Notes: generated from the letters alone by a model not told the origin. Shown: positions 10,839-21,379, numbered from the stretch's first letter. The stretch is DNA of 64,000 nt from Piezodorus guildinii (GCA_023052935.1 CM041297.1:101753063-101817062), one strand, 5' to 3'. Numbers and translations: made by a program.

Positions 10839-12120
10839 ATTTTTTTTTATTATTCCGGGACAGGGTCCCTTAAGAACAATTAATATGTACAATTAAGATA
10901 TACGATGTGTCTGGCCAAAAGACCAAAGGATTATAATTAATTTTTATTTACAATGATATCAGAAAAAAATGGATTTAAGTATATAAAAGAGTAAATAAAA
11001 ATAAAAGAGTAATATACATAACATCTTATAGATTAATGCGTTGAATAGAACAAAACATTGAAACTGGTTCATAATAACATGTTCATTAACTGAGTTTAAT
11101 ATAAACAATAAATAATAAATTTTCTTTATGAATTGAAATTAGATTTGAAATATCAGGCTTGTAGTTCAGCGTCTGTTTGGGATGACTGTAGGTACTGGAA
11201 CAGCTGAGACTTGAATGATGGTAGGGATGAAGCATGGCGGATATGAGTAGGTAAGGAATTGCAGAGAGTAGTAGAGCGGACAAGAAAGGAATGATCAAAA
11301 GTTTTTGTTCTATGGATAGGAATATAAAGGTCAGAATGGCGAGATCTTGTTTCGAGGGAGTGGATTGACGATGGACGAGGGATTGGTTTAACTCGATGTA
11401 TTAATGGGTCACATGAGACCTCTTCGGTGTGGCGAGGACAAATCTTAAAAATATGTTCATAATTCGCATAAGCCTGTCCTCGAGCGCAATCGAGAGTCCA
11501 CCATATACCCCGCAGCAGTAGTCAAAGTGGGGGAAAATAAGTGAGGAGACAAGGAGCTTACGGGTGGATCGCGGAAGAAGATGGCGGGAGCGATGGAAAA
11601 GTTAAGGGTACTTATTGTTCTACGGGATATTTGGGCAATATGGGGTTTCCAGGAGAGGGTTTGGTCAATGGTAATCCCCAGGTTTTTGACAGAGGAAGTG
11701 AAGGTGATTGGGTGGTCATTTCGTGTTAGAGTTGGAAATGTAGTATGGGATCTGAGGAGGGAATTGGAACCTATAACAATGGCTTGAGTTTTCATAGCAT
11801 TTAGCCTTAATTTATTTAGGGTTGCCCAGGCACAGATTCTATCTAGTTCTTCCTGAATATTGGCAAATGCTACTAGACACTCGGAAGGAGAGAAGGATAA
11901 GTAGATCTGGAAATCATCAGCGTATAAGTGGTGGGAGGAGTGATGGATGGAATTGGGAAGATCATTTATATAAGAATTAAAAAGCAGAGGATATATGCTT
12001 GAACCCTGGGCCACACCTGCCGAGAGACCAAGGAAGGAAGATAGAGGATGGTTAGGAATGGTTACGGCTTGAGTCCTATTAGAGAGAAATGATTTAATAT
12101 AGTTTAAATCATTTCTCATA
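10838..12120 (-). mobile_element. 5'-truncated CR1-like LINE
   Basis: A minus-strand LINE fragment: reverse transcriptase from mid-domain to the C-terminus (12119-11457), a thumb/C-terminal part continuing with frameshifts to about 11080, and a 3' end at about 10840 reading ttaagggaccctgtcccgga followed by an AATAA-type tail. The same 3' end appears on the plus strand at 7600-8008 and 24230-24907. The 5' break at 12120 sits on a (TA)n tract. Clade (CR1, Daphne or a neighbour) is a guess from motif style and the microsatellite-like tail. Confidence 0.85.
11457..12119 (-). pseudogene. CR1-like reverse transcriptase fragment
   Basis: 220 residues of RT palm and thumb. SFLSNRTQAV and GVAQGSSIYPLLFNSYIND (normally GVPQGS) precede the catalytic HLYADDFQIYLSFS; then CAWATLNKLRLNAMKTQA and VKNLGITIDQTLSWKPHI. 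The endonuclease and fingers are missing because of truncation, so this cannot act. The last 40 residues or so are out of the family frame after a frameshift near 11560. It lies between two microsatellites. Confidence 0.88.
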
Positions 12121-12127
12121 TATATAT

Positions 12128-12178
<51 letters not shown>
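12119..12178. repeat. (TA)n microsatellite
   Basis: TA repeats at the truncated 5' end of the CR1-like LINE. Confidence 0.95.
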
Positions 12179-12181
<3 letters not shown>

Positions 12182-12329
12182 TTTATGTAATTTGACTTTA
12201 TCATTACTATCTGTATATATTGTATGAATGAGGACTCATATCACTATTGTTCCTTTTCATTTAGAAACAAATTGTAATATATCCCAATAATTTTTTTTTT
12301 TTTTTATATATCTTTCATTATACATGCTC

Positions 12330-12500
12330 ACTTAATTTTTTATCAATACTAATGACAAGTGATGCTTAATTGTTATGAATCAACAATATCAGTGACAGAA
12401 AGCGAAATATAAACTGGTTTTTATAGTGAGCTATTTTTGATGAAAAAGTTGCTGTAACATTCCAGGGCATTTAGTTATCTTAAATATAAAAAATCTTATT
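12330..12500 (+). repeat. Family A fragment
   Basis: tttttatcaatactaatgac and ttttgatgaaaaagttgctg, then taacattccagggca, as in 34735-34790; the block between is deleted. Confidence 0.5.
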
Positions 12501-13798
12501 CTAGAATTATCATGATTTGCATTATTTTTATATTTCATATACACGCTAAGTGAAAGAAGTAACTGATATGTTATGTATTTATTTGAGTAAACTGACGTTG
12601 CACTACCCAGATACTGTGATTTGCTATTATGAATTCAGACATTTATAAATAGCATTTACAAGAAACCATTTTTATAGCATAACATAGGGTTCTATTGTGA
12701 TTAATAATATAAATTCCACGCCACCATAAATTTAGTAGTTACTGAATAATTTCAGTGATTGACATTGTGTTGGACGTTGTTTAGTTGTTAATGGGTACTT
12801 GTACGATGTCACTATCCATCAAGCCAAGGCAAACACAGCCAATGTTACAGTGATGTGAAACTGTGCCGTTACCTGTATCTCCTCTTTACAGGCAGTGTGG
12901 TATGAACGGGAGGGGTACACGTTGCAGTTCTCTTCAATACATTATCGTTTTCGCAATCAGCAGTTGTCGGATACATCCATTAGATGGCTATTTGGAACAT
13001 CGTTATGCAAAAACCTACCATTCTAGTAAAATAATTCAATTGAAGATAAATAAAAATAATGTTTATCACATTTAATTGAATTAGGGCTAATAGAAGATAT
13101 AAATTTGCGGCTTTGATTGGTAAAACTCGCTTTTTAATTTTATTAATGAAAACATTTTAAAACAATAATTAACTAGTTGATTATAAACGTTCTGTCTTAA
13201 ATAAGGTCTGTTTTACATAAATCTTAGTTTTTTTTAAATGCTACGATATAATGGGCCCTTTCGGATGTTGTATTTTGGTCATATTTTAGGTTGGTAATGC
13301 TCAACTTTATTTATACAGCAGTAGGAAAAATCTGGTACAGGCAACACACTACTTTCACATACCTCCGTTGTTAAAATTGTTTAAAGAATATTCAAATACA
13401 GATAAAAATGAGTGACACTAAATAACTAATAAGTCAAAAACAATAATAAAGAACTAAACTAATTAATTGAATTGAAACTCTGTAGAAACAGGTGATTTAT
13501 TTAAAAAACTTTGATGGATGTTGGAGAATAATAAAATAAATAAAGTTCAAAAATAAAAGTTACTTTAATTAACTAAAAGAACAATTTAACACAATTAAAA
13601 CGATGAAAAATAATAAACTTCGGCTTGATAATGAAATAAAATTTAAAGAAACGTTTTTTAGGTCCACACACACACAAAATCTTTAACAATATCACCACAA
13701 AACTACAAGGTACACACGATGCGAAAAATGCAGGTAATTGGTTGGTTACCTCAGTGTTGCAGGTAAAAAAAAAAAAATTAATATTAGTAATTAAATTT

Positions 13799-13812
13799 CT
13801 TTCCTCCTGGCA
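13799..13812. repeat. Target site duplication of SINE-2, left
   Basis: ctttcctcctggca, repeated exactly at 14101-14114. Confidence 0.92.
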
Positions 13813-14100
13813 GGGATCACTTGTAGCTGGGTGGCTAGCGTAACAGCCTCCCATGCTTAAGGTCACGGGTTCAAACCCGCAGGTGGTCCTAGGATTTTTT
13901 AATAGGAGTAAAAAATCCTTAGTTACGCCGTCCTTCGGAGAGGACGTTAAAAGGTGGTCCCGAGCCTGTGCGATGTCAGGTACTCGAAAAAGATCCCTAT
14001 CCTAATAAAACCTGGATAGTCAAAATTTAGGACTCCCACTGTAGCATCGTCCGATTAGCCATAGTAGCATAAAGTGACGTTAAATAAATAAACAAACAAA
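13813..14100 (+). mobile_element. SINE-2, complete copy with 14-bp TSD
   Basis: A 288-bp SINE. The tRNA-like head starts gggatcacttgtagctgggt, with box A in tagctgggtggctagcg and box B ggttcaaaccc at 13868-13878. The middle has gtccttcggagaggacgtta, which looks like the conserved central domains known in some invertebrate SINEs. The tail is gacgttaaataaataaacaa. Perfect 14-bp direct repeats ctttcctcctggca lie at 13799-13812 and 14101-14114, so both ends are certain. The best reference copy in the window. Confidence 0.92.
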
Positions 14101-14114
14101 CTTTCCTCCTGGCA
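14101..14114. repeat. Target site duplication of SINE-2, right
   Basis: ctttcctcctggca, matching 13799-13812. Confidence 0.92.
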
Positions 14115-14159
14115 ACACAGAGGAGCCTGAAAAACCGCCGTGTAACCTCCGTGTTTTGA

Positions 14160-14900
14160 TTGATAGTGCAAAACGATTATATTATTATCTGAAACAATCA
14201 GTTAGTTTTGTCTGATTTTCATTACTCTTTATTTGTTTTACAAGCTTGTGTTTTTTTTTTTTTTGGTTTTTTCAAATATTAAGCTTTTCAACAGTATGTT
14301 ATACATCCATATTACTGTTCTTATGTGCAAAAATAAATAAATTGCATTAAATAAATTTTTTTGCAGTTTTCTACTATATACTAATTCGTCTAACTTATAT
14401 ATTTACTTGTTTTTTAGCAATGACAACAAGATGATATGGTTATTTTTATATAATCTACAAAATTAAAGATAGTTTGAAAGAAGAAAATTTAAATTATTGC
14501 CATTTAAGTCCTGTCAGACTATTTCAATCAGAATGAAACCTACATGATATTAAAACCCATTACATTTTCCATGGATATAGCGTGTTTAATCAAAATCGTT
14601 ATAGCTGTTCTTGAGAAAATCGTTAAAAGGTGCAATATGCATGGTATGAAGTGGCTCTTCTGGTTAGCTGATTTTGATGAAATAGGTTTTATAACATCAC
14701 GGGCGTATAGTTGTCTCGAATATGAAATTTAAGTTTCGTAGGACTTCTTTCTCGCACTGGAGTTATCACACGCACAGACCTTTTTGCGGGACTTGGTAAT
14801 TTAGACCCCGGAGACCATTAAACGTGGAGTAAATAGTTTGTAAATCCTTAGAGTTTGAGTTGAAAAGTTGAAATATTTTTTCTTAACAGCGTTTAGAAAA
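14160..14900 (+). repeat. Family A dispersed repeat, long copy
   Basis: One of the fullest copies: tattatctgaaacaatcagt, agcttttcaacagtatgtta, cctgtcagactatttcaatc, ttaatcaaaatcgttatagc, ttagctgattttgatgaaat, tttgcgggacttggtaattt. The ORF inside it (14544-14732) is not conserved between copies. A terminus-like piece (caacacactactttcacata) lies upstream at 13340. Confidence 0.75.
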
Positions 14901-15119
14901 ATTCCGTATCTTTTCTATATCTTTTTTTTTTTTAACTGCTTAAAAACATATACATTTGAAAATAAAGTGCTTAGTTTTTCAAACAATTTCTATCCCGAAA
15001 ATATTTTAATAAATAATTAAAACATATTTCTGTATAATTAGAAATTATTATATAAGGGAGTGCTCTGAAGTTATATTTTTTATTTCGATATAGGCAAACT
15101 TTGAACATCGAATATATCA

Positions 15120-15475
15120 CTTAGTCTTTTATCCTTTCTTTTATTCTCTTCCTCCCTTTCTCCATCCTCCCGCAGTGGTGGGCCTTTCTCTCCTCCGACC
15201 ACTTCTAGGAAAGAATCACTTCTCTCTTCCGCTACAAGGACTCTCATTTGATTAACAAGTTTCCGGAAATGTAATCAATTTCATTCAATCCTCACTTGCT
15301 ATTTTCAGTTTGGCTGTTTCGCTTTTTATCTGTTCCGAATAGCCCTTTATATTCTTGAGTCCTAGAACGTTTTCAAAGATTTTCTTTTTCAATCTATTTC
15401 CTTCCATCCTGACTATATGACCGTAAAAAATCTCCTTCACTTTATCAGTGTTGTCTCTATATCTTCAATATATCC
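15120..15475 (-). pseudogene. LINE C-terminal fragment (RTE- or R4-like)
   Basis: On the minus strand DKVKEIFYGHIVRMEGNRLK, then KKIFENVLG, resembles the GH(V/I)xRM segment near the end of RTE/R4-type polyproteins. A stop follows shortly and the rest (pyrimidine-rich on the plus strand) is non-coding. Recognition rests on one motif. Confidence 0.45.
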
Positions 15476-15525
15476 GTACATTTCTTAATTATGAAATTAT
15501 ATTTTAACTATATAAAATAAATTAC

Positions 15526-15979
15526 TGGCGGTCAGTAAATGAAACAACTAAATAGTTAACTGTTTATTGCTTTCCAACGTTTTGACCCCCATTGTGGGTC
15601 TTCATCAAGGTTTTTTACAGCTGGTATTGTGGTGATGAAAAAAGTGTCAGTCACCTGGGAGAGTAGAAGCGGTGGCTTGTGGAAATGAGACTCTCTGCTT
15701 TTTTGGGAGGTGGATACTATATCGTGTCTCCGATTTTGTATACTGGCGGCGGAGAGTAGCGGTGGATGCATCTTTTTGTTGTTCTCGTGCTGATTTCATA
15801 ATTAGGAATTAGTTCGGATGGCGGTCAGCAAATAAAAAATCACCTAGTTTCCATTCACTGTTCCATACGTTCCATTGAAATCCCACGATACGCCCAGATG
15901 ATGACCCACAATGGGGGTCGAAACGTTTGCAAGCAATAAATAGTTGATACAATTAGTATTTCATTTTCTGACCGCCACC
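15526..15979. repeat. Foldback element with hammerhead-like cores
   Basis: Two inverted arms of about 85 bp (15526-15610 and 15895-15979) around a loop of about 285 bp. Arm ends read tggcggtcagtaaatgaaa and the inverse. In each arm a CAGATGA/TTGATGA box, a small gaccc-acaat-gggtc hairpin and (G/A)AAACGTT, then caataaa about 12 bases later, follow one another. The right arm reads in plus (15895-15940), the left in minus. No protein code. Probably two terminal pieces of a Penelope-like or other retroelement; see findings. Confidence 0.75.
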
Positions 15980-16229
15980 CGGACTAATTCCTTCCAGTGA
16001 TTCTCAACGATCAACTAATTATATCCACTATTGTATATAATGAAATTATTCTTTACTGTTATGACGTTAGTAGTACCACTGGACCTTACCTTAGACACAA
16101 AATTACATTTTCCTGGCAGATCTGTTCCTAGTGCCATATTGCAGATGAAGTCAGTACTTTACCGAATCGAGTTTATTATTTAGTCGGTTTATTAGAATTC
16201 ATAACAGCTTCTTTATTATCCTGAAATTC

Positions 16230-16620
16230 TATGAAGTGAGCCTGCTTTCGCAAAGTCCTTTCCTCTTCCTAACGAAGGCAGCCGCTGTCTGTTGATGTTT
16301 ATTTTCGACTAACTAAAGTAAAATTCATTGCTTGAGCAAACCCTACGGATTCGCCGCCGTCAAGATTGTGTTTTCAATTAAAGACAGCCTTGAGGAGGTT
16401 GGAAAGGGGAAGGAGGAGGGAGGTTTAAATAAAAGTTGGTCCGTCCAAATCGTGTTATGAGTTGTTGAACCATTGAACCGCTAACTCAATCCGTTCGTTA
16501 GGAGCACCTGGGTGACGTGTTCCCCAACTACTCCTTCGGCTCCTGGTCGGTTTCCAATCTAATCAGAGGGGGGGGGGCTAGGAGATACCAGGTACCCCCC
16601 AACTCTGGATGGTTAAAGTA
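16230..16620. other. GC-richer unique island
   Basis: Purine-rich and G-rich patches (ggaaaggggaaggaggaggg, a nine-G run near 16568), cacctg E-box at 16506. No ORF. Unassigned. Confidence 0.25.
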
Positions 16621-17027
16621 ATCAGCAAAGTTCGTCCAACTTTTTTTCAGTTACCCGAAATTCAATTAAATAAATACCCTAGCCTAACCCTGGTCTTGAC
16701 AGGTTGGAACTTTATCAGAGTTTCGGAAGGAGTTTTGGAGCCATCCTAGGTCGTAATCTTGAGTGTTTTTTTTTCCTATTTTTTTTTTTCGTTCATGTCT
16801 TATTCCAACTTTCATGTTACCTTTTTACTCCAAACTATAAGACTTCCTAATTATTTCGAAAATATTTTTTCTTCTCCATCAGTTATGCAAGGAGGTGTAC
16901 TTTACACGCTTTACCGTCTATTATATTAAGCTGAAAGTATTTTTTTTTTTTTAATATCACATATCATTTCCTTAATATGAAAAAACCAGTGAAAACTCGA
17001 ATTCGAAAATTTTAAAATTAAATGTTA

Positions 17028-17275
17028 GGCCATCATCAGGGCGATCGAAGGAGAGAGATCACTACACTCAAATTAGTTTGAAAATTAAATTTTAATTTTC
17101 ATTTTAAGTCAAATATTAACTTGAAGGTTACCTTACTATTAATTAGGAAGGCAACCCATGACGAAAATAGACGTAGTGATTTATTGATTGTTGTGACCTC
17201 ACGCCTTCAAACGCCCTAACGATGGCCAAAAATTGAGGTCGAAACGTCAACATAATAAATTAATAAATTACTTTT
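17028..17275. repeat. Foldback-like piece with hammerhead-like core
   Basis: Inverted ggccatcatcagggc (17028-17042) and gccctaacgatggcc (17213-17227). The right side continues gaggtcgaaacgtcaacata and then ataaattaataaa. The left arm has CTGATGA on the minus strand but then reads into family A-like sequence. Less symmetrical than the 15.5 kb foldback. Confidence 0.5.
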
Positions 17276-17294
17276 GTACTTAATTAAGTGTTTT

Positions 17295-17648
17295 GATGAA
17301 CCGCTAGTCAACTGTACTCCGGGTCCTGGGTTCGAATCCCGGCTGTAGCGGAATATTATTTATTCTGCTTATTTAGTCGGGGGGGAGGTGGGAGGGGTTT
17401 GATCCTAGGGTATGGAGACAGTACTGGGGCACACTTTGCCTCAAACAAGAGAGTACCCCAAAATAGGGGAAAAAACCTGACGGCTGAGCGTGATCTCGGC
17501 CGAATCACCTCATTGCACGGCCGTTGGCCTAGAAGCAGTACGAATCTCTACATGTACTTAGCCCAAAACTCTTCATGGGTTGTAGTGGTACAGGTTAAAA
17601 GGTTTATATAGATATATAGATAGATAGATAAAAAAAAAAAAAAAAAAA
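17295..17648 (+). mobile_element. SINE-1, tRNA-derived, 5'-truncated copy
   Basis: A Pol III box B (ggttcgaatcc, 17329-17339) sits in a good T-arm (ctggg/cccgg). Box A is missing, so the head is truncated. The body of about 260 bp matches the minus-strand copy at 17649-17948. It ends with GATA repeats and an A run (17608-17648). It sits tail to tail with that copy. Confidence 0.82.
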
Positions 17649-17948
17649 CCTGTACCACTACAACCCATGAAGAGTTTTGGGCTCAGTACATGTAGAGATT
17701 CGTACTGTTTCTAGGCCAACGGCCGTGCAATGACGTGATTCAGCCAAAATCACGCTCAGCCCCCAGTTTTTCTCTTTTTTTTTAGGTACCCACTTTATAG
17801 AGGCTGGGTGTGCCCCCAGGAGGGTCTCCATGCCTCAGGATCGCCCCTCGGCTGAAATAACAGAATAAACAATATTCCGGCACGGCCGGGATTCGAACCC
17901 AGGACCTGTAGCACAGTAGACTAGCGCTCTACCTACTACGCCGCTCCC
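17649..17948 (-). mobile_element. SINE-1, tRNA-derived, full head
   Basis: Minus-strand copy with both Pol III boxes: box A-like sequence at 17925-17940 and box B at 17889-17899. The head reads like a tRNA (gggagcggcgtagtaggtag at the 5' end), but the acceptor stem does not close, so it is a SINE head rather than a tRNA gene. GATA repeats lie just outside the 5' end (17950-17961), matching the GATA tract at the tail of the plus copy. Confidence 0.85.
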
Positions 17949-18189
17949 AGATAGATAGATAGAGCGATTATTATCACCTTTTAAATATTTAAAAAAACTA
18001 CCTACTTTACTACTACGTGATGCTACGACCAATGGAAATGGCAATTTATATATATATATTATGATTAATGGAATATCATATAGAATAATTTTAGTTTTAT
18101 TTTAATGAAATGAATAAGCTTTTTTAAAGGTATATTTTTATTATTATTAAATAGGAAGGCAACTAGTGATGAAAGTATACCTTCATATA

Positions 18190-18720
18190 ACGCATATTCA
18201 TTGAAAAGAGAGAATGCTCAGGCAATTTAACTAACGTCCTTTCAACTCATCGAGCCATTCCAAAGACTTTTCATATTATTCGCCCGAATCAAACGTCTTT
18301 TGTATTCAAAAGAAAGCACATTAACTATATCGTATAACTTTCTCTAGAACACAAAAGACGAGGGAATTTGTGGAAGCTATTGTCATGGAGGGTTACTTAT
18401 TGTCAGGTGTAACTTCAAGCTCGAGTTTATTGTGCTGGTCCAAATATGATCTAACATTTGAATTGTAGGCGACCTCAATGGCAGAACCGTCTGTAATGGC
18501 GGCTAGAGCTTAGACAATGGTATATTCAAGGGCTGACCTCTGTTCTCTGTTTGATGTCGTCCAAGTCAATGGAAAGGCAGTTATTTGGTTAGCGGATGTG
18601 GGTCCGGGTAAATATTGCTTAACTGGAGGACTTAGCACGCTGCTTTGTTTAGATTAAATGTAAGCATTGTTGAGGCTTGCATAGAATGTCAGTTTGTGCG
18701 CGATGGGCAAGCTATGAATA
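18190..18720. other. GC-moderate unique stretch
   Basis: No repeat in the window and no ORF over 60 codons. Contains cgtcttttgtattcaaaaga and its near-inverse acaaaagacgaggg 70 bases later. Nothing recognised. Confidence 0.25.
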
Positions 18721-19834
18721 ATTCTATTCAATAGATATTTTATATATATGAACTTTGTTTCAGCCTGTCATATAAAAATTATAAAAAAGATGAGTAGTTT
18801 TCAGTACGTTAGTTCAACTTCAAACCTCTTTTCATTATCGCTCATTTATTTATTTTATTTTTTAACAAGTACTCTCTTTTAGTACAGGCGCTGCACAGTA
18901 GACCGATTAAGATGGACAAAATTCTGAAACTTAGCCATATTTAACCTTTGGGTTCCAGATTACAGAAAAAAAAAAAAAAAATCGAATTAATTTTTTGACA
19001 CCATTGGCAATTGCGCAGTGGTGAAAAATCAAATAAATTTGCCGAAATCTAAAACTTTTCTACATTTAACGTCGAAGTCCTTGAATCCGGAAGAAATAAT
19101 ACAAACAAATCTGATTATCAGCTCGGAGTGGCATAAACCTGCTAATAGATGTATTTTAAATTATTTAAAAAACTCTTCAAATTATAGATTATAGAACGTT
19201 TGATTCTCAGTGTTGTGTCTAAAAAAAAATGATGTATCACCCAAAACGCAAAAAACATTGTTGTCTTAGTAACATTTAAAGACTAGAATGATTGATGAAA
19301 CAAATCCTTGGTATAGTTTTTCATTATATTTATAAATTGCTAAATTAACTCTACAGGTACATTGCAATGTATATTCAATAACGAGTGTGGAAATATAACG
19401 TCTTACCTGTTTCAGCAATGTCCACTGTTAAATAAAAGCAAAAATACATCGCGCCACACATACCTTGAACATTATCAATAACTATCGAAAAAAAGATAAT
19501 CGAATATGGAGAAAAAATTTTAATTTAAACATTATATATCAAATTATCTTAATTTGTTTATGATTATCTATCCTTAAGGTTTATTAGGATGATCAAAAGC
19601 ATTATATTCGGTGGTAGCACCTAGCAATTTTTATGAATTTTATTTGGGTGGATATAGTTATTTCTTCGTCTTGAAATATTTCTTTCATTCATTACTTTAT
19701 ACCAAACCTTATTCTCTGTAATGTATTGAGGATACTAAGGGGTGGATATTCTTTATTAGAGAACTATTATATTAATTAAATAAATATTAATAAGCCTTTG
19801 TCGGCAAGATATCAAAAGGCGTTTACCTGAATCC

Positions 19835-20128
19835 ATGGGGGCCCCCAGCAATACCTCGGGAAAGTTTCTAGACCATAGGACAAAGGACCCTCGGCGTGGG
19901 GTACTTTCCATATCAGCCACGCCCGAGGTGACGACGATGAGGAGGAGATTCGAAAGAGTCAGTCAAGTTTTATCCTCAAGAAGAGGCAGTTTTATTCCAT
20001 CCTCAAGAAGATATGAGTCGGGTACCACCTACAAGAAGAGGAGATGGCCGTCGGGGTTCTTAGAGCAGCTGAAGGATGATGCCGAGAAAGGGGACCTAAG
20101 ACTGATTTCACCTTCGCCAGCCGGTTAA
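19835..20128 (+). CDS. Arg/Ser-rich ORF of unknown function
   Basis: 97 codons, GC-richer than its surroundings. The product is strongly basic (RRRFERVSQVLSSRRGSFIP, then SSRRYESGTTYKKRRW) and contains a short internal duplication, SSRRGSFIP/SSRRYESG, mirrored in the DNA (tcctcaagaagag, tcctcaagaagat). The frame is open upstream of the ATG through at least CRQDIKRRLPES, so the true start or a splice junction could lie earlier. It could be an exon, a LINE ORF1 tail (an RNase H LINE fragment lies 270 bp away on the other strand) or chance. Not recognised. Confidence 0.3.
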   Translation: MGAPSNTSGKFLDHRTKDPRRGVLSISATPEVTTMRRRFERVSQVLSSRRGSFIPSSRRYESGTTYKKRRWPSGFLEQLKDDAEKGDLRLISPSPAG

Positions 20129-20394
20129 GTGTTTCAAAGGTATATCGTTATTTGTAATATTGTATGGCAAATGTAGTAGTGAAAATGTCCCTCAGTATTC
20201 TCAATTAAAGTTCTAGGCAATGTGTTAATATAATTTATATGTGTAAGTTAATAATTACAATAACGTATTAATTGAATCATGTTCACTTTAATTTTACCTG
20301 CATGCCACCTATTGGATTGGTAAACACGATACCTTTGGAAAGGAGATCCAATGGTATCATTAAATATAGTTTATATATTGACTAAATATAGTAA

Positions 20395-20745
20395 GTAAGC
20401 TAGTTTTTGAAGCTACCGCTGCCTTAGGAAAGCAGCCGGGCAAAAACATAGCACCTCCCTCGATTGCTCGAATAGTGTGCACTCACTTAGTAAGTGTTTC
20501 ATGGTTTTCCTAGTACTATTGCATTTTTTACAGATTGGCGTTTACAAGTCCTCCCATTTTATTAGTAGCCTTTTCTTGGAGAGGAGTACCCAATCATCCA
20601 CAGTGATTTCCTTTAATTTCGTGATTCCCACTGCGTCTCCCATTTTGGCTAGATTGGTTGCTAGATCAGCTATAGCGTTCCCTGGTATTCCGCAGTCGGC
20701 TGGTACCCACACTATAACTACAGCTTTATGCCATTTTTGCATCCC
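20395..20745 (-). pseudogene. LINE RNase H domain plus CCHC knuckle (fragment)
   Basis: VIVWVPADCGIPGNAIADLA is the RNase H signature (His of the usual HCGIPGNE box replaced by Asp). After TVDDWVLLSKKRLLIKWEDL there is one stop codon, and the same frame then reads C-K-K-C-X8-H-X4-C, the zinc knuckle that follows RNase H in some LINEs. RNase H removes the RNA template during retrotransposition. The RT itself is absent. This is a different LINE lineage from the intact Jockey, which lacks RNase H. Confidence 0.78.
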
Positions 20746-20799
20746 ACCATATAAAAAAAAGTATATATTTATTTTTCTCTTAAAATAATGGAATACTTT

Positions 20800-21010
20800 G
20801 AATGAATGAAAATAAATTTTATTCTGGGACAGTTAAGGGGATCGATAAATAACTGATGTTTAAAAGTGGTTAAAGATAAGGCTTTACGAATGGATATAGG
20901 CGAGGAATTCCAAAACAGGGTAGCACGGATGACAAAAGGATTTTTTGAAGGAAAGCGGATCTGTGGGAAGGTATATACAAGTTTATGGGTTGGGATCTAG
21001 TGTTTACTGA
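20800..21010 (-). mobile_element. CR1-like LINE 3' end, divergent family
   Basis: On the minus strand, FVIRATLFWNSSPISIRKAL and SLTTFKHQ match the CR1-like C-terminal motif, followed by a 3' end containing ctgtcccagaataaaattt. More diverged from the other three 3' ends than they are from each other. Confidence 0.6.
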
Positions 21011-21379
21011 ATGGACAAAGGAACTAGTGGTTAGCATATTATGAATAAAAGAAGGTTCTTTTTTCCTTTAAAAAATCGGGAAAAACGCACACCAACTTTC
21101 GATTATATTTCTTAGATATATTTTTTTATTTATAGATTCGTAGATTGTATGGGTCCAATTTTTTGGATAGAGGTGAAAGCTGGTGTTATCGCTATTCAAC
21201 ATTCAGTTTCATTGATCTTATTTATTTTATATCTCTATGTTTTTGTTTATCCATCTTTCTAATTTTACAATCAATAATAAATTTTACTGAATAAAGATTT
21301 TGAAAATTTATAGATTTTTTTTAGCCTGAGCTTCCAATCATACATATTCCAAAACGTTTTAGTTATTGTGGGTTTACAC

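Noticed and set aside
10668..10896. ORFs of 61-74 codons in three frames
   Set aside because: Pure translation of the (TA)n(GA)n microsatellite.
13573..13866. 97-codon minus-strand ORF
   Set aside because: Its start lies inside the SINE-2 insertion and the rest is AT-rich, Phe/Lys-rich translation of low-complexity DNA.
17879..17948. Functional tRNA gene on the minus strand
   Set aside because: Box A and B are good but the acceptor stem does not pair and the sequence continues into a SINE body that is repeated next door.
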